Origin: Bacillus mesophilus
GTDB taxonomy: Bacteria > Bacillota > Bacilli > Bacillales > SA4
Length of the DNA: 64,000 bases
Direction: 5' to 3'
Assembly (NCBI RefSeq): GCF_011008845.1
Contig: NZ_JAAIWM010000002.1
Span: forward strand, 186,001 to 250,000
Part shown: positions 26,980 through 36,310 of the stretch, in pieces
Position numbering within the stretch: position 1 is the stretch's first letter
How the letters are laid out: each line of letters opens with the position of its first letter
Notes under the pieces: generated by a model
What the model saw: the letters and a program-made list of their open reading frames with translations, nothing else
What the model was told of the DNA's origin: nothing
Database searches by the model: none
Position numbers and translations under genes: made by a program

Positions 26980-27095
26980 TACTACCCTCTCCTTTCAATT
27001 CATATTTTACCATATAAAACCAATTTTTCGATTAACAAAACTGCCTTTTTACTTAACAAAAGTAGCCAATTAATCTTCCTTCACTCTCATAGTAG

Positions 27096-27539
27096 TCAGG
27101 AAAGTAGTTCCGTTATCCTATTCGCTGAGTTAATAAGAGGGAATAATGGCAACAATACTGCAAAAATAAGATTACTGTCTACTATTGCTTTCCATACCTT
27201 CTTCCCTTTACGAATCTTATAAACTAACAAAAATATTGAAACAGTAGTCGCGAAAAACAACAGCCATAGAAATTCTTTATGTCTATTTACTTCATGTTTT
27301 ATGGCATCAATCTTCCAAATATCTTTTCCTGAAAAGCTTACGATGGTAATTTCCTTTTCAATTCCAATCACATTGAAAGATTGTAACGATATAGTATTAT
27401 GTTGCACATTAACAAGATCATAACCATTTGGTAGGATGGAGGCTTTGAAAACGATAAGATATGAGACACCAGCCATTAAACTTGCAATTACTAAAAAAGC
27501 TATAAATCTCTTAACCTTTGTTACAAGAGTATTATTCAT
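27096..27539 (-). CDS. Membrane protein, 147 aa
   Basis: N-terminal helix (FIAFLVIASLMAGVSYLIVF), an extracellular domain of about 55 residues, then two more helices (FLWLLFFATTVSIFLLVY, LIFAVLLPLFPLI). A GGGGGG site lies 12 bases before ATG. Not recognised. Confidence 0.6.
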   Translation of the reverse strand: MNNTLVTKVKRFIAFLVIASLMAGVSYLIVFKASILPNGYDLVNVQHNTISLQSFNVIGIEKEITIVSFSGKDIWKIDAIKHEVNRHKEFLWLLFFATTVSIFLLVYKIRKGKKVWKAIVDSNLIFAVLLPLFPLINSANRITELLS

Positions 27540-27668
27540 CAGTGAAATCGTCCCCCCTAATCCCCTGAATATCTTACAAACTCTAATGCTTAAATAGCTT
27601 AATACCTTAAACCAAAATAAGTGACGATTCTTCTTGGCTATCGTACCCTGTACTGTATGAAAATGAAT

Positions 27669-28028
27669 TCAATTAAAAATCATTAATAAGAAATATGCAA
27701 TACCACTAAGAATGAGTATTGCTGCAACCCAATCGTTTATATTTTGTTTATCTAAAAAACCATTTCGATTTATAATTGCTATAATAATATAAATAATAAT
27801 AATCCCAACACTTGGTTCAACGGTTTCTTTGAGAAAATATTCGTAACCAATAAATAAGTAGCTAATTCGAATGAAAATCCCCAACAGTATCATTGCCAGA
27901 AAAAATTTAAGAGGGAAATTCTTTTTGTAACTTCCTACTGAAACACCTTTTTTGTTGAGAAATGATATAACTAAAATGATGATTGCCATAACAAAGAACA
28001 TTTCTAAATAATAGGTTAGGAAATTCAT
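27669..28028 (-). CDS. Membrane protein, 119 aa
   Basis: From ATG 28028 (GAGAGTGAT before it) there are four hydrophobic helices, opening MNFLTYYLEMFFVMAIIILV. Longer readings upstream lack a ribosome site. Not recognised. Confidence 0.6.
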   Translation of the reverse strand: MNFLTYYLEMFFVMAIIILVISFLNKKGVSVGSYKKNFPLKFFLAMILLGIFIRISYLFIGYEYFLKETVEPSVGIIIIYIIIAIINRNGFLDKQNINDWVAAILILSGIAYFLLMIFN

Positions 28029-28107
28029 ATTAATCACTCTCTTTATAGTAAGGATAGTTGTTATTCCTTTTCGTTTAGCTATGACTCGCAACCGTTAGCG
28101 AAAACTC

Positions 28108-28635
28108 TTATTCACCCGTAATAATTCCATCATTAAATGCGATGTTTTGAAATTGGGTCACTCCATATTTTTTATATGTGAATCTTAATGATTCTATATC
28201 ATTAACTACATTATTAAGATCATTACCAACGTATTTAACACGTAATACTAAGTAAAAATTTTTATTTATCCGAAAATCCTTAACATTTACAAAATCGTTA
28301 TTAAGTCCTTCTTTCATTACAGTGTCCTCATCCAGCACACCAATTCTTTCTGTACTTGCTATATAGGGTTCGATATGGAATTCATCATCATCCTTTGCAA
28401 CAATGGTTCCATCCCTCTTTATAAATTCCACCTTTTCTAGTATGGGGTTTCCAAAGCCTTCCCATGTGAAGTTATATCCCAAGTATATAGGGCTGCCATC
28501 TTTAAACTGTTCTTGTCCTGCTGTAGAATGATTCCATTTTGTGAATTCCCCGTCATGACTTATATAATCTAAAGACCACAAAAAACTGATAGCGAAAATG
28601 ATAACAATAAACATTATGATTATTATTTTTTTCAT
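28108..28635 (-). CDS. Membrane-anchored extracytoplasmic protein
   Basis: 175 aa. N-terminal helix KKIIIIMFIVIIFAISFLW then an outside domain of about 150 residues. GGGTGTG lies before ATG. No known family; in layout like the 34310 and 42519 products in this window. Confidence 0.6.
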   Translation of the reverse strand: MKKIIIIMFIVIIFAISFLWSLDYISHDGEFTKWNHSTAGQEQFKDGSPIYLGYNFTWEGFGNPILEKVEFIKRDGTIVAKDDDEFHIEPYIASTERIGVLDEDTVMKEGLNNDFVNVKDFRINKNFYLVLRVKYVGNDLNNVVNDIESLRFTYKKYGVTQFQNIAFNDGIITGE

Positions 28636-28699
28636 AATTTCACACCCTATCGGTTTAATTAGAACTGTTTATCTCTTTTCTTAGATAAAGTTAAATCTC

Positions 28700-29218
28700 T
28701 TACTTTTGAATAGTCCCACGCTTGCTTCGGCAATCAAATAGTAAGTGGATAAAACTTTCGTAATATGGCAGAAATTCTTCATTTTTGATCATTGTTAAAA
28801 TTTCATCCTTGCTTGCCCACTTCACGTCTTGAACTTCTTCGTACTGTAAAGTAAGCATATGTAATTGTACATCTTCCTGAATTAAATAGATGTCATCAAA
28901 GCCATTCTCAAAGTTAATTGTTAAGTGAGGTCGTATATGCTGAAAGTCTACTTTTAAACCAATCTCTTCATGCAATTCTCTTTGGGCAGCAGTTTGACTT
29001 GTTTCTCCAGCTATCGCACTACCTCCTACAGTAAGATCCCACAGATTTGGCCAACCCTCTTTGAAAGACTGCCTTTGTTGAATGAGCATTTCTCCGTTTG
29101 AATTAAAAATACATACATGAATAACTAAATGAAAATCCCCAGATTCAAGCTGTTTACCTCGAACCCATGTACGGTCTGTTTGGGTTCGATTTATATCATA
29201 GACATCCCATAATTCCAC
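28700..29218 (-). CDS. Nudix hydrolase (IPP isomerase-like/YfcD type)
   Basis: 172 aa with Nudix box GGSAIAGETSQTAAQRELHEEIG. The start ELWDVYDxNRTxTxRTWVRG and WPNLWDLTVGGS are typical of the YfcD/YqkA group of Nudix proteins related to IPP isomerases. GTG start after GGAGGTGC. Substrate unknown. Confidence 0.85.
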   Translation of the reverse strand: MELWDVYDINRTQTDRTWVRGKQLESGDFHLVIHVCIFNSNGEMLIQQRQSFKEGWPNLWDLTVGGSAIAGETSQTAAQRELHEEIGLKVDFQHIRPHLTINFENGFDDIYLIQEDVQLHMLTLQYEEVQDVKWASKDEILTMIKNEEFLPYYESFIHLLFDCRSKRGTIQK

Positions 29219-29309
29219 CAGTGCACCTCCAACTTTAAGTATTCATTATTTTGAGATTAAAGTAACTAAAACCCTACTCAGCTGATGCACCCTTTAGTGG
29301 AACAACCGT

Positions 29310-29474
29310 TTACTCCTTCCTTTTGGTAACTATATAAGCCTCCATAAATCCTATGATAGCAACAAAAGAATAACCTAATTTCGTGTCCATTAAATTACTT
29401 TGCAGTGCCAAATAACTAAAGATAATACCTATCATTACTAGAAGTGAACAAATGATTTTATTCCTCATACTCAT
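29310..29474 (-). CDS. Small membrane protein, 54 aa
   Basis: ATG 29474 preceded by AGAGAGG. The product MSMRNKIICSLLVMIGIIF...FVAIIGFMEAYIVTKRKE has two hydrophobic segments and a basic end, a credible small membrane protein. It fills most of an otherwise empty 375-bp gap. Confidence 0.6.
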   Translation of the reverse strand: MSMRNKIICSLLVMIGIIFSYLALQSNLMDTKLGYSFVAIIGFMEAYIVTKRKE

Positions 29475-29595
29475 AAACAAAGATCCTCTCTACATACCTA
29501 CCTGTTTTCGAATCCTTGTAAAACAATTTAAGAAAAACCGAGATTAATATATTACCTTAAATTTAATAAGCCATACCCATTCCCTGCAACTACAA

Positions 29596-30252
29596 TTAGA
29601 ATGTCTCATTCAATTTCTGAATCTTTGAGTGGGAAATTAAAAACACATTGCCAAAAACGTCGATTTTGTCCCCCTTTACGCGTAAAGCACAATCTTTGTT
29701 CGACGCATATATATTAATTTCTTCAGATAGGAGAGAAAGTTCGTTTTGGACCCGTGCAATATTATTCTCAAGGTCAAAATGAGACAGGACTGAAAAATTG
29801 TCAAGACCGATTCCATCATAAACAGAATTCATTTCAACTTCATACCCAAGGTTTTTCGAGCATAACCATTTAGCGGACATATTGATTGCACCAGCGCTTG
29901 CTCCCATCACTATGGCGTTACTTTTTTTAATGAAGTCCACTAATTCATATTCCTTCAAAAAACTATTTTGATTTATAGTATCTCCTCCCAACAAGAAGAT
30001 GACTGAAGCATTTTGAATTTTAGATTGGGCATCTTCCTTCTGTACCTGATAATTAATTAAATGATATTCATCAAACATAATGCCAACCTGGTCAAGCCAC
30101 GAGCGTTCAGTAGTACCATTATCTTCATAAATAGATGGATTCGAGCTTATCATAGCAAGCGATTTTCTATCTGTCATATCCTCCTGTAAAAGCATGCCCA
30201 GCGACTCTGGTAAGAAATTGTTAAACCAACCTAAATAATAGTGAATTTTCAT
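29596..30252 (-). CDS. Peptidase S51 / type 1 glutamine amidotransferase-like protein
   Basis: 218 aa. The nucleophile elbow MGASAGA (Ser about 126) and the glycine loop FLLGGDT are those of the dipeptidase E (PepE) family. MKIHYYLGWFNNFLPES opening is like uncharacterised Bacillus members. Cleaves Asp-X dipeptides in PepE; activity here is not proven. Confidence 0.8.
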   Translation of the reverse strand: MKIHYYLGWFNNFLPESLGMLLQEDMTDRKSLAMISSNPSIYEDNGTTERSWLDQVGIMFDEYHLINYQVQKEDAQSKIQNASVIFLLGGDTINQNSFLKEYELVDFIKKSNAIVMGASAGAINMSAKWLCSKNLGYEVEMNSVYDGIGLDNFSVLSHFDLENNIARVQNELSLLSEEINIYASNKDCALRVKGDKIDVFGNVFLISHSKIQKLNETF

Positions 30253-30412
30253 AAGTTCCCCCGCAGCAAAAGTGTAGAAGATATATTCCTCGCGTCACTC
30301 ATTCTGTTTTTTTATCACTACAAAACATTCTAAATACGGCCCGATTTCGACCAAGTTAAATTCCGCTCTTCAATTAACCTTTTCCGGTTGTTCAAAAATC
30401 TTTTTATACTGT

Positions 30413-30601
30413 TCACACATTCCTATTTATGATGTGCTTAGATTCTTCCCTATTTTGTTCTACTGACATCTGCTTTTTTAATTCTTTTATTTCTTTTTTC
30501 AATTCTTTGATAACTCTTGAATCATCTATTCCTTTTGTAACAGCTGTTTTTATAATTAAATAAAAAATAAATAAAAAAATTAAACCATAAAGCAATTCCA
30601 T
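30413..30601 (-). CDS. Small single-helix membrane protein with coiled coil
   Basis: 62 aa: one membrane helix (LLYGLIFLFIFYLIIKTAV) then KGIDDSRVIKELKKEIKELKKQM, a strongly predicted coiled coil. AAGGAGG before ATG. The 44006 product has the same plan and shares the xxGIDxS element, so they are probably relatives. Confidence 0.7.
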   Translation of the reverse strand: MELLYGLIFLFIFYLIIKTAVTKGIDDSRVIKELKKEIKELKKQMSVEQNREESKHIINRNV

Positions 30602-30705
30602 ATTTGACCTCCTTAAAAACTGGATCCTTATTCAAAACTCTTTCAGATTTAACTTCTCCGTTATCACAAGAAGCGACTGCTACTCAGTAACTTGCTCCCG
30701 CTTGT

Positions 30706-30876
30706 TCAAGAAGAAACTAAACCCATTAACCCTAAAATAGAATACATAGTAAAACCGACACCGATGAAAATGATGATAAACCTAATAATCCAAGGCAATT
30801 TAGGAGGAGGGAAAAATGCTATAATGCCAACCGCTAAAAATAAAAACCCTATAATAAAACTAATTAAGAATCCCAA
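30706..30876 (-). CDS. Small membrane protein, 56 aa
   Basis: From TTG 30876 (GGAG eight bases before): GFLISFIIGFLFLAVG, a PPPKLP turn, then IIRFIIIFIGVGFTMYSILG. Two helices around a proline-rich loop is a known layout of small Bacillus membrane proteins. An overlapping plus-strand frame is its antisense shadow. Confidence 0.55.
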   Translation of the reverse strand: MGFLISFIIGFLFLAVGIIAFFPPPKLPWIIRFIIIFIGVGFTMYSILGLMGLVSS

Positions 30877-31012
30877 TACACCCACTCCACTTTACAATCT
30901 TATATTTTTACGGTAACCACTCAAAAGGTTCCGATATTGATGTATTCTACAACGTAGTAAAAAAGCAATGTTAAGCAATCTCACACGTTACTTTAATAAG
31001 AAAACTGTTTTG

Positions 31013-31453
31013 TTAATCAATTTTTTCAAATTCAATTGCACTTGAAATTAAACTTACATCTTCTTTTTCTTCAAAGAAGCTTTTAAGTTTTTCAACTGAT
31101 TTATCATCTATTTTGAAAGTTCCATTTGCATCTGGTAAAAGCCGTTGAATATATCCTTCACCACTCTCAGTGACCCAAAGGTGATAATTTTTATTTTCTT
31201 CTTTTCCTAAGCCTAATGAAAAAGACAATAAAGGCTTTGTTGTAATTATTTTTTGTTTACCTAATTCTTCTGCATTATTAACTGTATCAACAAAAATTTC
31301 GATTGCTTCTTGATCATCCACATATTCATTTCTAGTCTTTGAATTCTCATTTTCCCAATAAATTAGCTCAATTTGTTCTACGCTCTTAATATCATTAGAG
31401 GAACAAGAAGTGATTATAAATAGTAAAAAGAATGATAAGTAAAGTTTCCACAT
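31013..31453 (-). CDS. YhfM-like lipoprotein
   Basis: 146 aa with signal LYLSFFLLFIITSC (lipobox Cys 17). The domain IEIFVDTVNNAEELGKQ...YHLWVTESG...KIDDKSVEKLKSFF corresponds to the N-terminal domain of the 24605 product. GAGGAGG before ATG. Function unknown. Confidence 0.75.
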   Translation of the reverse strand: MWKLYLSFFLLFIITSCSSNDIKSVEQIELIYWENENSKTRNEYVDDQEAIEIFVDTVNNAEELGKQKIITTKPLLSFSLGLGKEENKNYHLWVTESGEGYIQRLLPDANGTFKIDDKSVEKLKSFFEEKEDVSLISSAIEFEKID

Positions 31454-31538
31454 TTTCTTCCTCCTCTCGTCTCTTAAATTCCACCATAAAAACCCATTAT
31501 TCTTATCAAACTAAAATTTCCTATAAGCTCAAACAAGA

Positions 31539-31565
31539 AGCGATTATTCTAATTGAATAATCGCT
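31539..31565. terminator. Hairpin between 31013 and 31579 genes
   Basis: Perfect 11-bp stem AGCGATTATTC / GAATAATCGCT, 5-base loop. ACGTTTTTTG follows on the plus strand and TTCTTGTTTG on the minus strand. By position it ends the zinc-ribbon gene. Confidence 0.65.
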
Positions 31566-31578
31566 ACGTTTTTTGTTT

Positions 31579-31785
31579 TTATCCACCAAAGAATAAGTCT
31601 AGAATATTTGCCCCTGTAGATGATTGCTTATTATAAAACTCTGAATAACCACAACTCTTACAATAAACAACTATAAATTGATTGTTTTGAATGTCAAACA
31701 TCTTTGATAAACCCGTTCCAGTCATAGCAACTTCCTTTTTTGCAGCATCTGTACTTCCACATTTAATGCAACCTTGTCTTGACAT
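31579..31785 (-). CDS. Zinc-ribbon protein (DUF2082-like)
   Basis: 68 aa with two CxxC pairs: CIKC (6-9) and CKSC (42-45), separated by FDIQNNQFIVVY; this is the layout of the small Zn-ribbon nucleic-acid-binding family PF09855. The KMFDIQ element is also typical. Role unknown. Confidence 0.8.
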   Translation of the reverse strand: MSRQGCIKCGSTDAAKKEVAMTGTGLSKMFDIQNNQFIVVYCKSCGYSEFYNKQSSTGANILDLFFGG

Positions 31786-31909
31786 CCCCTACACCCCTCT
31801 ATTCATCTTTTGTATATAAAAGGTATACGTTGTATTTATAAAACAGTTTCAATTTTTTTTGATAAACTAACTTCCCCTTATTTGAAGAGAGAGGTATCGT
31901 TAAATGAAT

Positions 31910-32095
31910 TTAATCTTTTCTTTCCTTCTCAAGTAATTCTATAATCCTATCTAATTTTTGTTCAATGTTTTCATTCTGCTTATTAAATTTGGGTTTTGAA
32001 AAGAATGATCCAACACCAAAAAAGATAAAAGAAATTAAACCAATAATTAAAATAAACTGTAATAAAAACCAACCCAAACTACCAAGTGCCTCCAT
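31910..32095 (-). CDS. Small membrane protein with C-terminal coil (DUF4083-like)
   Basis: 61 aa; a helix (FLLQFILIIGLISFIFFGVGSFF) then NIEQKLDRIIELLEKE. The end resembles DUF4083 proteins. AGGAGG site before ATG. Confidence 0.6.
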   Translation of the reverse strand: MEALGSLGWFLLQFILIIGLISFIFFGVGSFFSKPKFNKQNENIEQKLDRIIELLEKERKD

Positions 32096-32268
32096 CTAAC
32101 CAATTCCTCCTATCCTGATTAATCTGACATTCAAGGAAGCTCAAGTTGCCCTCCTTTTATCTATTAGTTAAGTGGTTATAATTATATAAATCTACTTCAA
32201 GTCTATAATAAATTATATCAACAATATTCCGACTATTGTATTGGGAAAATTGCTGTTATAAAACCTAT

Positions 32269-32484
32269 TTAATTTACTTTGAGACCACTCTTTTGTGCCT
32301 TCCTTTTATATTTCCTTTTAAGAACATCTCCTAATAATAAAAAAACTACTCCTAAGATTATCAGGATCATGACAGTTGGCTTACTAAGTTCAAATAGGAT
32401 ACCTAGAGCCTTCAGAAGCAATGGAACAATGAAAATAGTTAGTCCAAGAATTTTTAATCCCAAATAAGACATTCTATTATGCAT
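32269..32484 (-). CDS. Small membrane protein, 71 aa
   Basis: Two hydrophobic helices (ILGLTIFIVPLLLKALGILF, TVMILIILGVVFLLLGDVL) then a very basic tail. AGGGGG before ATG. Confidence 0.65.
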   Translation of the reverse strand: MHNRMSYLGLKILGLTIFIVPLLLKALGILFELSKPTVMILIILGVVFLLLGDVLKRKYKRKAQKSGLKVN

Positions 32485-32682
32485 TTTCTTCCCCCTACTT
32501 TTTCATTACTTCAATTTGAGATAGTAATATACAAAAAAAAAAATTCGATTAACAACGGTGCTATAAATGCCCCATCCTAATTGTTTCCCCGTATTAAACA
32601 ATCCTGCTCATTAGTAAAATAAGCCCTATATACAGAAACGTTAACCCTAATGGATCAACGTTATTAATACAATATTAAGTAT

Positions 32683-33228
32683 CTACCTACCTACTATTCT
32701 TATTTCCTTAAAAGGAAAATAAACTAACTTTGTGGTACCTACCACCTCTTCCATTGGAACAGCTCCAATATGACGACTATCCTGGCTAAATCGCCTATTA
32801 TCTCCCATTACGAATAGATGTCCTTCTGGAACGACCTCACTTTTTATGGGAGTATCTTGCAATGTAAATGAATATGTAAGAGGACCTTCCACAAATCCTT
32901 GTTTAAAATTGTTTAGATAGGGCTCATCGTAGGCTTTCCCATTTATGTACAATACGTCATCCTTGTATTCTATACGATCACCTGGTAATCCAATGACTCG
33001 CTTTATATAATCCTTATCTTCTGATGCATGAAATACTACAATATCAAATCTTTTCGGTTCATCTAATTTTGTAACAACCATTTGTTCTTCGTTATGTAAC
33101 GTAGGTTCCATTGAAGCCCCGTCCACTACAATTGGTGAAAGTAAGAAGGTACGGATAACAAATGCTAATAATACTGCGATTAGAAGTGCCTTAATCCATT
33201 CCAAAATCTCCATTTTACTTTTAGCCAC
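32683..33228 (-). CDS. Signal peptidase I
   Basis: 181 aa SipS-like enzyme with one N-terminal membrane helix. Catalytic Ser39 is in DGASMEPTL and Lys76 in DYIKRVIGLPGD; the third box is MGDNRRFSQDSR. Cleaves signal peptides of secreted proteins, of which the surrounding 20 kb codes for many. Start GTG after AAGGATG. Confidence 0.93.
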   Translation of the reverse strand: MAKSKMEILEWIKALLIAVLLAFVIRTFLLSPIVVDGASMEPTLHNEEQMVVTKLDEPKRFDIVVFHASEDKDYIKRVIGLPGDRIEYKDDVLYINGKAYDEPYLNNFKQGFVEGPLTYSFTLQDTPIKSEVVPEGHLFVMGDNRRFSQDSRHIGAVPMEEVVGTTKLVYFPFKEIRIVGR

Positions 33229-33402
33229 TCACTATCATCCTTTCCATCATTTACTGTTCTTCCCAATTATTCCATGCCGTAATTAATCATTGTTTTCCTT
33301 CAACTCTACTCCATTTAGTCAAAAACACTATAAGAATTTTCAAATCAGCAATAGAATTAATGTAGTAAAAATCCCGTAAGCTTAATAACTTCAACTAAAA
33401 TA

Positions 33403-33429
33403 TGCGATAGTCCTTCTTGGATTATCGCA
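33403..33429 (-). terminator. Recurrent-family hairpin after the 33446 gene
   Basis: TGCGATAGTCC, TTCTT, GGATTATCGCA with one G-U pair. The minus strand continues TATTTTAG. One of the TAATCC...GGATTA hairpins. Confidence 0.55.
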
Positions 33430-33445
33430 CCCATTGCCTAACATG

Positions 33446-33685
33446 TTATTTATTAAATTCATCTTCCAATTGTTTTTCTATTTCTTCATTAGAAATATAC
33501 TGCTCTTCCTGTATTTCCTTTCTACCACCAGACAAAATTAGCCAAACCCCTATCATAAAGACAATTAAAACAAAAACAATTGTTATAAGAGGGGGGCCTC
33601 CGCCATTCGTAAACGCATTTTGAAAAATAACTGCACTTGTCAGTAACGATAAACTTATTATTAAAATACCAAATAACCTATTCAC
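33446..33685 (-). CDS. Small membrane protein, 79 aa
   Basis: Two hydrophobic helices with a GGGPP loop, then an acidic tail (NEEIEKQLEDEF). GTG start; GGGAGGGG lies six bases before it. Not recognised. Confidence 0.6.
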   Translation of the reverse strand: MNRLFGILIISLSLLTSAVIFQNAFTNGGGPPLITIVFVLIVFMIGVWLILSGGRKEIQEEQYISNEEIEKQLEDEFNK

Positions 33686-33748
33686 TTTTTTCCCCTCCCT
33701 CCAACAATTCTTTCCTTTAATTGCAATAAAAATTGATATAATGAAAGA

Positions 33749-34051
33749 CTATAATTTTAATTTTGCTAGTAACCAATCTTGCAGTTCATCTTTTAATTCA
33801 TTTCCAACCTTTAGAACCCCTAACACGACTCCCTTTCCCACTAACTGAATTTCAGTGGCTGCGACATCCTTCGTCATATTAATGTGATAAGTAACCGTTT
33901 CTATATGTCGAATAGGAATCCTATTGATATTCATAACCCCTTCTGATAAGAGGTATCCGTCTTCTGTTATGCTCACTTTATTTTCACTCCAGCTAAATTC
34001 ATTCTCAGAAATCACTTTTGTTTTCGTCTCTTTAGACTTAAATAGCCCCAT
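33749..34051 (-). CDS. Small soluble protein, unknown, 100 aa
   Basis: ATG 34051 has AGGGGG six bases before it. MGLFKSKETKTK then a beta-rich domain. It has the feel of PH/GRAM-like small proteins (INRIPIRHIETVTYHIN, LVGKGVVLGVLKVG) but I cannot assign it. No membrane segment. Confidence 0.55.
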   Translation of the reverse strand: MGLFKSKETKTKVISENEFSWSENKVSITEDGYLLSEGVMNINRIPIRHIETVTYHINMTKDVAATEIQLVGKGVVLGVLKVGNELKDELQDWLLAKLKL

Positions 34052-34309
34052 ATCCATCCCCCTCTCATCTTTATTACTATTTTACCAAAATTCTCCTTCT
34101 GTGAATGGAAATCTTTTGTAATTTATCTCTTACCAATGTGGTTATCATATCGCGTCTAATAAAAAAAGAGCAAGAATCTCTCTGCTAATTCAGTTACTAC
34201 TAACGGGTGATTGAATCTGTATGGATGTGTTTTATTCTGTGTTATCAACAGGTTCTAAAGAGGATCGTTAGAGAGGAATTAAACTCTCCTAATTCAAGAT
34301 TTGCAACAT

Positions 34310-34876
34310 TTACTTCAACATCCATTTTTTCACTGTAGAATATATTAAAATGCCAGATTCAGAGTGCCCCCTAATGTTAATAGGTAATAACGTTTGTCTT
34401 TCAGACTTTAAAAAGAAAAAACGAGCTCCTCCTGTGTCAATTACTAAGGCATTTTCAAATATGTCTTTCTCAATTTCAATTTTTATTTCTTGTATTTTAG
34501 GATTGTTAATTTGTCCAAAGTAATATGATATTGGTATATGATCTCTACCTGAGGCATTCCATGTAAAATCTAAGTCTGTTTCGCGAGGATAATGAGTAGA
34601 AACTAATGAGGATTCACTACCTAAGTCATCTTTAAACTCCCAAAACCCCAACCAGTTTTGTTCTAAACGACTTACTATAGTGGTGCTACTATTTTTGAAT
34701 ATAGTTAACCAGTCCCCGTCTATTTCCCTAACCATATAGACTTCTTCAGTTTTTGGAGACCAATTAGCCGTAATTTTAAAGACATCATCCTTAGTGGGGA
34801 GTTGTTTGTGATTATAAACTAGAAATAAGCAAAAAATGATCGTCATTATCGGAATACCAATTAGTAACTTTCTCAT
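34310..34876 (-). CDS. Membrane-anchored extracytoplasmic protein
   Basis: 188 aa; N-terminal helix LLIGIPIMTIIFCLFLVY then an outside domain with DFTWNASGRDHIPISYYFG and a DTGGARFFFLKS segment. AGGAGGGTG before ATG. No family recognised. Confidence 0.6.
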   Translation of the reverse strand: MRKLLIGIPIMTIIFCLFLVYNHKQLPTKDDVFKITANWSPKTEEVYMVREIDGDWLTIFKNSSTTIVSRLEQNWLGFWEFKDDLGSESSLVSTHYPRETDLDFTWNASGRDHIPISYYFGQINNPKIQEIKIEIEKDIFENALVIDTGGARFFFLKSERQTLLPINIRGHSESGILIYSTVKKWMLK

Positions 34877-34959
34877 CTCACCCTCCTAAAAAAATAAGAC
34901 AATTAATAAAATCAATAGTTTAAATTGATTCAACGAATAATTCAATACAATCTCGAGAA

Positions 34960-34990
34960 GGTGCGTAGGTCCTTCTCTGATCAACGCACC
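34960..34990 (-). terminator. Recurrent-family hairpin after the 35007 gene
   Basis: GGTGCGTAGGTC / GATCAACGCACC stem with one mismatch and one wobble. No U-run follows, so termination is doubtful; shape and position match the other copies. Confidence 0.4.
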
Positions 34991-35006
34991 TGTATGGTTA
35001 AATAAA

Positions 35007-35342
35007 TCATGCAGCTATTGTTCTCTTATTGGCAAAAAAAGTGATGATTACTAAAAGAGTGAAAAGGATATTAACAATCAATGCATAAATGAAGTAATCC
35101 ATAAACAGTTCCTGGGTCCATTGAGTTCCATCGGTTATTATCCAATAACTTATTATATTTGAAATGCTAATTCCATCTTGTTCACCGAAACTTGCTTTGT
35201 AATTCAACCATAAACTAATTGTAGATATGGTTGATATGACTAAACCGACGAATAGAGTAATAGCTAAGGGACGCTTCACAGAAAAGAACTTCAATAGTCC
35301 AATAGTAATTATTAGCAATGCTAATGTTAGTATTATAAACAA
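35007..35342 (-). CDS. Membrane protein, 111 aa
   Basis: Three hydrophobic helices (MFIILTLALLIITIGLLKFF, LAITLFVGLVISTISTISLWL, YALIVNILFTLLVIITFF). TTG start after GGTGG. Neighbour 35428 is of the same kind. Confidence 0.55.
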   Translation of the reverse strand: MFIILTLALLIITIGLLKFFSVKRPLAITLFVGLVISTISTISLWLNYKASFGEQDGISISNIISYWIITDGTQWTQELFMDYFIYALIVNILFTLLVIITFFANKRTIAA

Positions 35343-35427
35343 GTAGATTCCACCATTCTTTTTTCAATAACCTTACATGTTATGGTCACTAAACCTCCTA
35401 AGACGAATGGCCAGCCCTATTCTATAA

Positions 35428-35733
35428 TCAAACCCTTTTAGTTGAAATAAGAGCAATCTTAAAATAAAAAACAAAAGAAATTATTGCAGTTATTAGAGCT
35501 GTTCCAAGGACTATGTACGCGCCATCCCAGTATGTAGAGCTTCCTGTTAAAACCCAAACTTGATATGGAATAAATATAATTGTTGCAATTATTAAAACTC
35601 CCCATAATAGAGAAATAACATTAAGTTTAGCATCCTTGAAAATGGAATCGCTATTAGAATATTTAACTTTAGACACTTTTGTAAGTGCTAATAACAATAG
35701 TAAGATTGAAAGAATTAGAAGAAAAAAATCCAT
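35428..35733 (-). CDS. Membrane protein, 101 aa
   Basis: Three helices, first LLILSILLLLLALTKV; loop TGSSTYWDGAY. AGGAGGTAA before ATG. Unknown family. Confidence 0.6.
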   Translation of the reverse strand: MDFFLLILSILLLLLALTKVSKVKYSNSDSIFKDAKLNVISLLWGVLIIATIIFIPYQVWVLTGSSTYWDGAYIVLGTALITAIISFVFYFKIALISTKRV

Positions 35734-35864
35734 TTTATTTACCTCCTAGAATAGTGAATATACTAGTATCCGTAATTAAACTAACTCCCTTAATACTGTA
35801 TAAAATCTCATAATTAGGGTCATCCCTTAATAGACTTACGTACCTATAATAAACATGACTTACC

Positions 35865-36218
35865 TTATTTATCAGTATAGTAATCTTCTCTAGTCATTTT
35901 TTCTAAAATTCCAGTTCTTCTCTTAACTATAATAACCCTATCATCTTCATTAGACATGTAAATCTCTTCACCTAAATCTAGAAAGTTAGACGAAAGGTTT
36001 TCTTGAGGCATATCATTTATTTCCACTTTTTTTTGAACTTCACCAATCTTATCACCAACGGTAAATTCATTACCTATGTCCCCTTGCCAATAATATTCAG
36101 TTTCATTGACAACTAATATACCTGCATAAGAGCCTTCTGAAGAAGAACTTATACTACACCCTGCAAGTAAAATGAAGGCTTGCAAGAATATCAGAAATAG
36201 ATGGCCTTTTTTTAATAT
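35865..36218 (-). CDS. Lipoprotein; start codon appears to be ATA
   Basis: Lipobox LLAGC followed by SISSSSEGSYAG and a small outside domain. Reading back from the lipobox in frame gives a normal signal start (LKKGHLFLIFLQ), and AGGGGG stands seven bases before an ATA codon at 36218. No ATG, GTG or TTG lies there; the first usual codon is TTG 36185, inside the hydrophobic core. Either ATA is used as a rare start or the start has mutated. Confidence 0.5.
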   Translation of the reverse strand: MLKKGHLFLIFLQAFILLAGCSISSSSEGSYAGILVVNETEYYWQGDIGNEFTVGDKIGEVQKKVEINDMPQENLSSNFLDLGEEIYMSNEDDRVIIVKRRTGILEKMTREDYYTDK

Positions 36219-36310
36219 AACTATTCCCCCTTAAGTAATTCTGATTAATCAGATACTTTTGTTAGTAGTTTTACCATTTACTATCCTTCCCTTTAACAAC
36301 ATAAGCATTT

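Noticed and set aside
30692-30916. Plus-strand 74-residue frame
   Set aside because: Antisense shadow of the 56-aa membrane protein on the minus strand; no ribosome site and odd composition.
27024-32570. Two copies of GTTAATCGAA in gaps near 27030 and 32545
   Set aside because: Ten shared bases in AT-rich DNA without a wider match are not enough to call a repeat.
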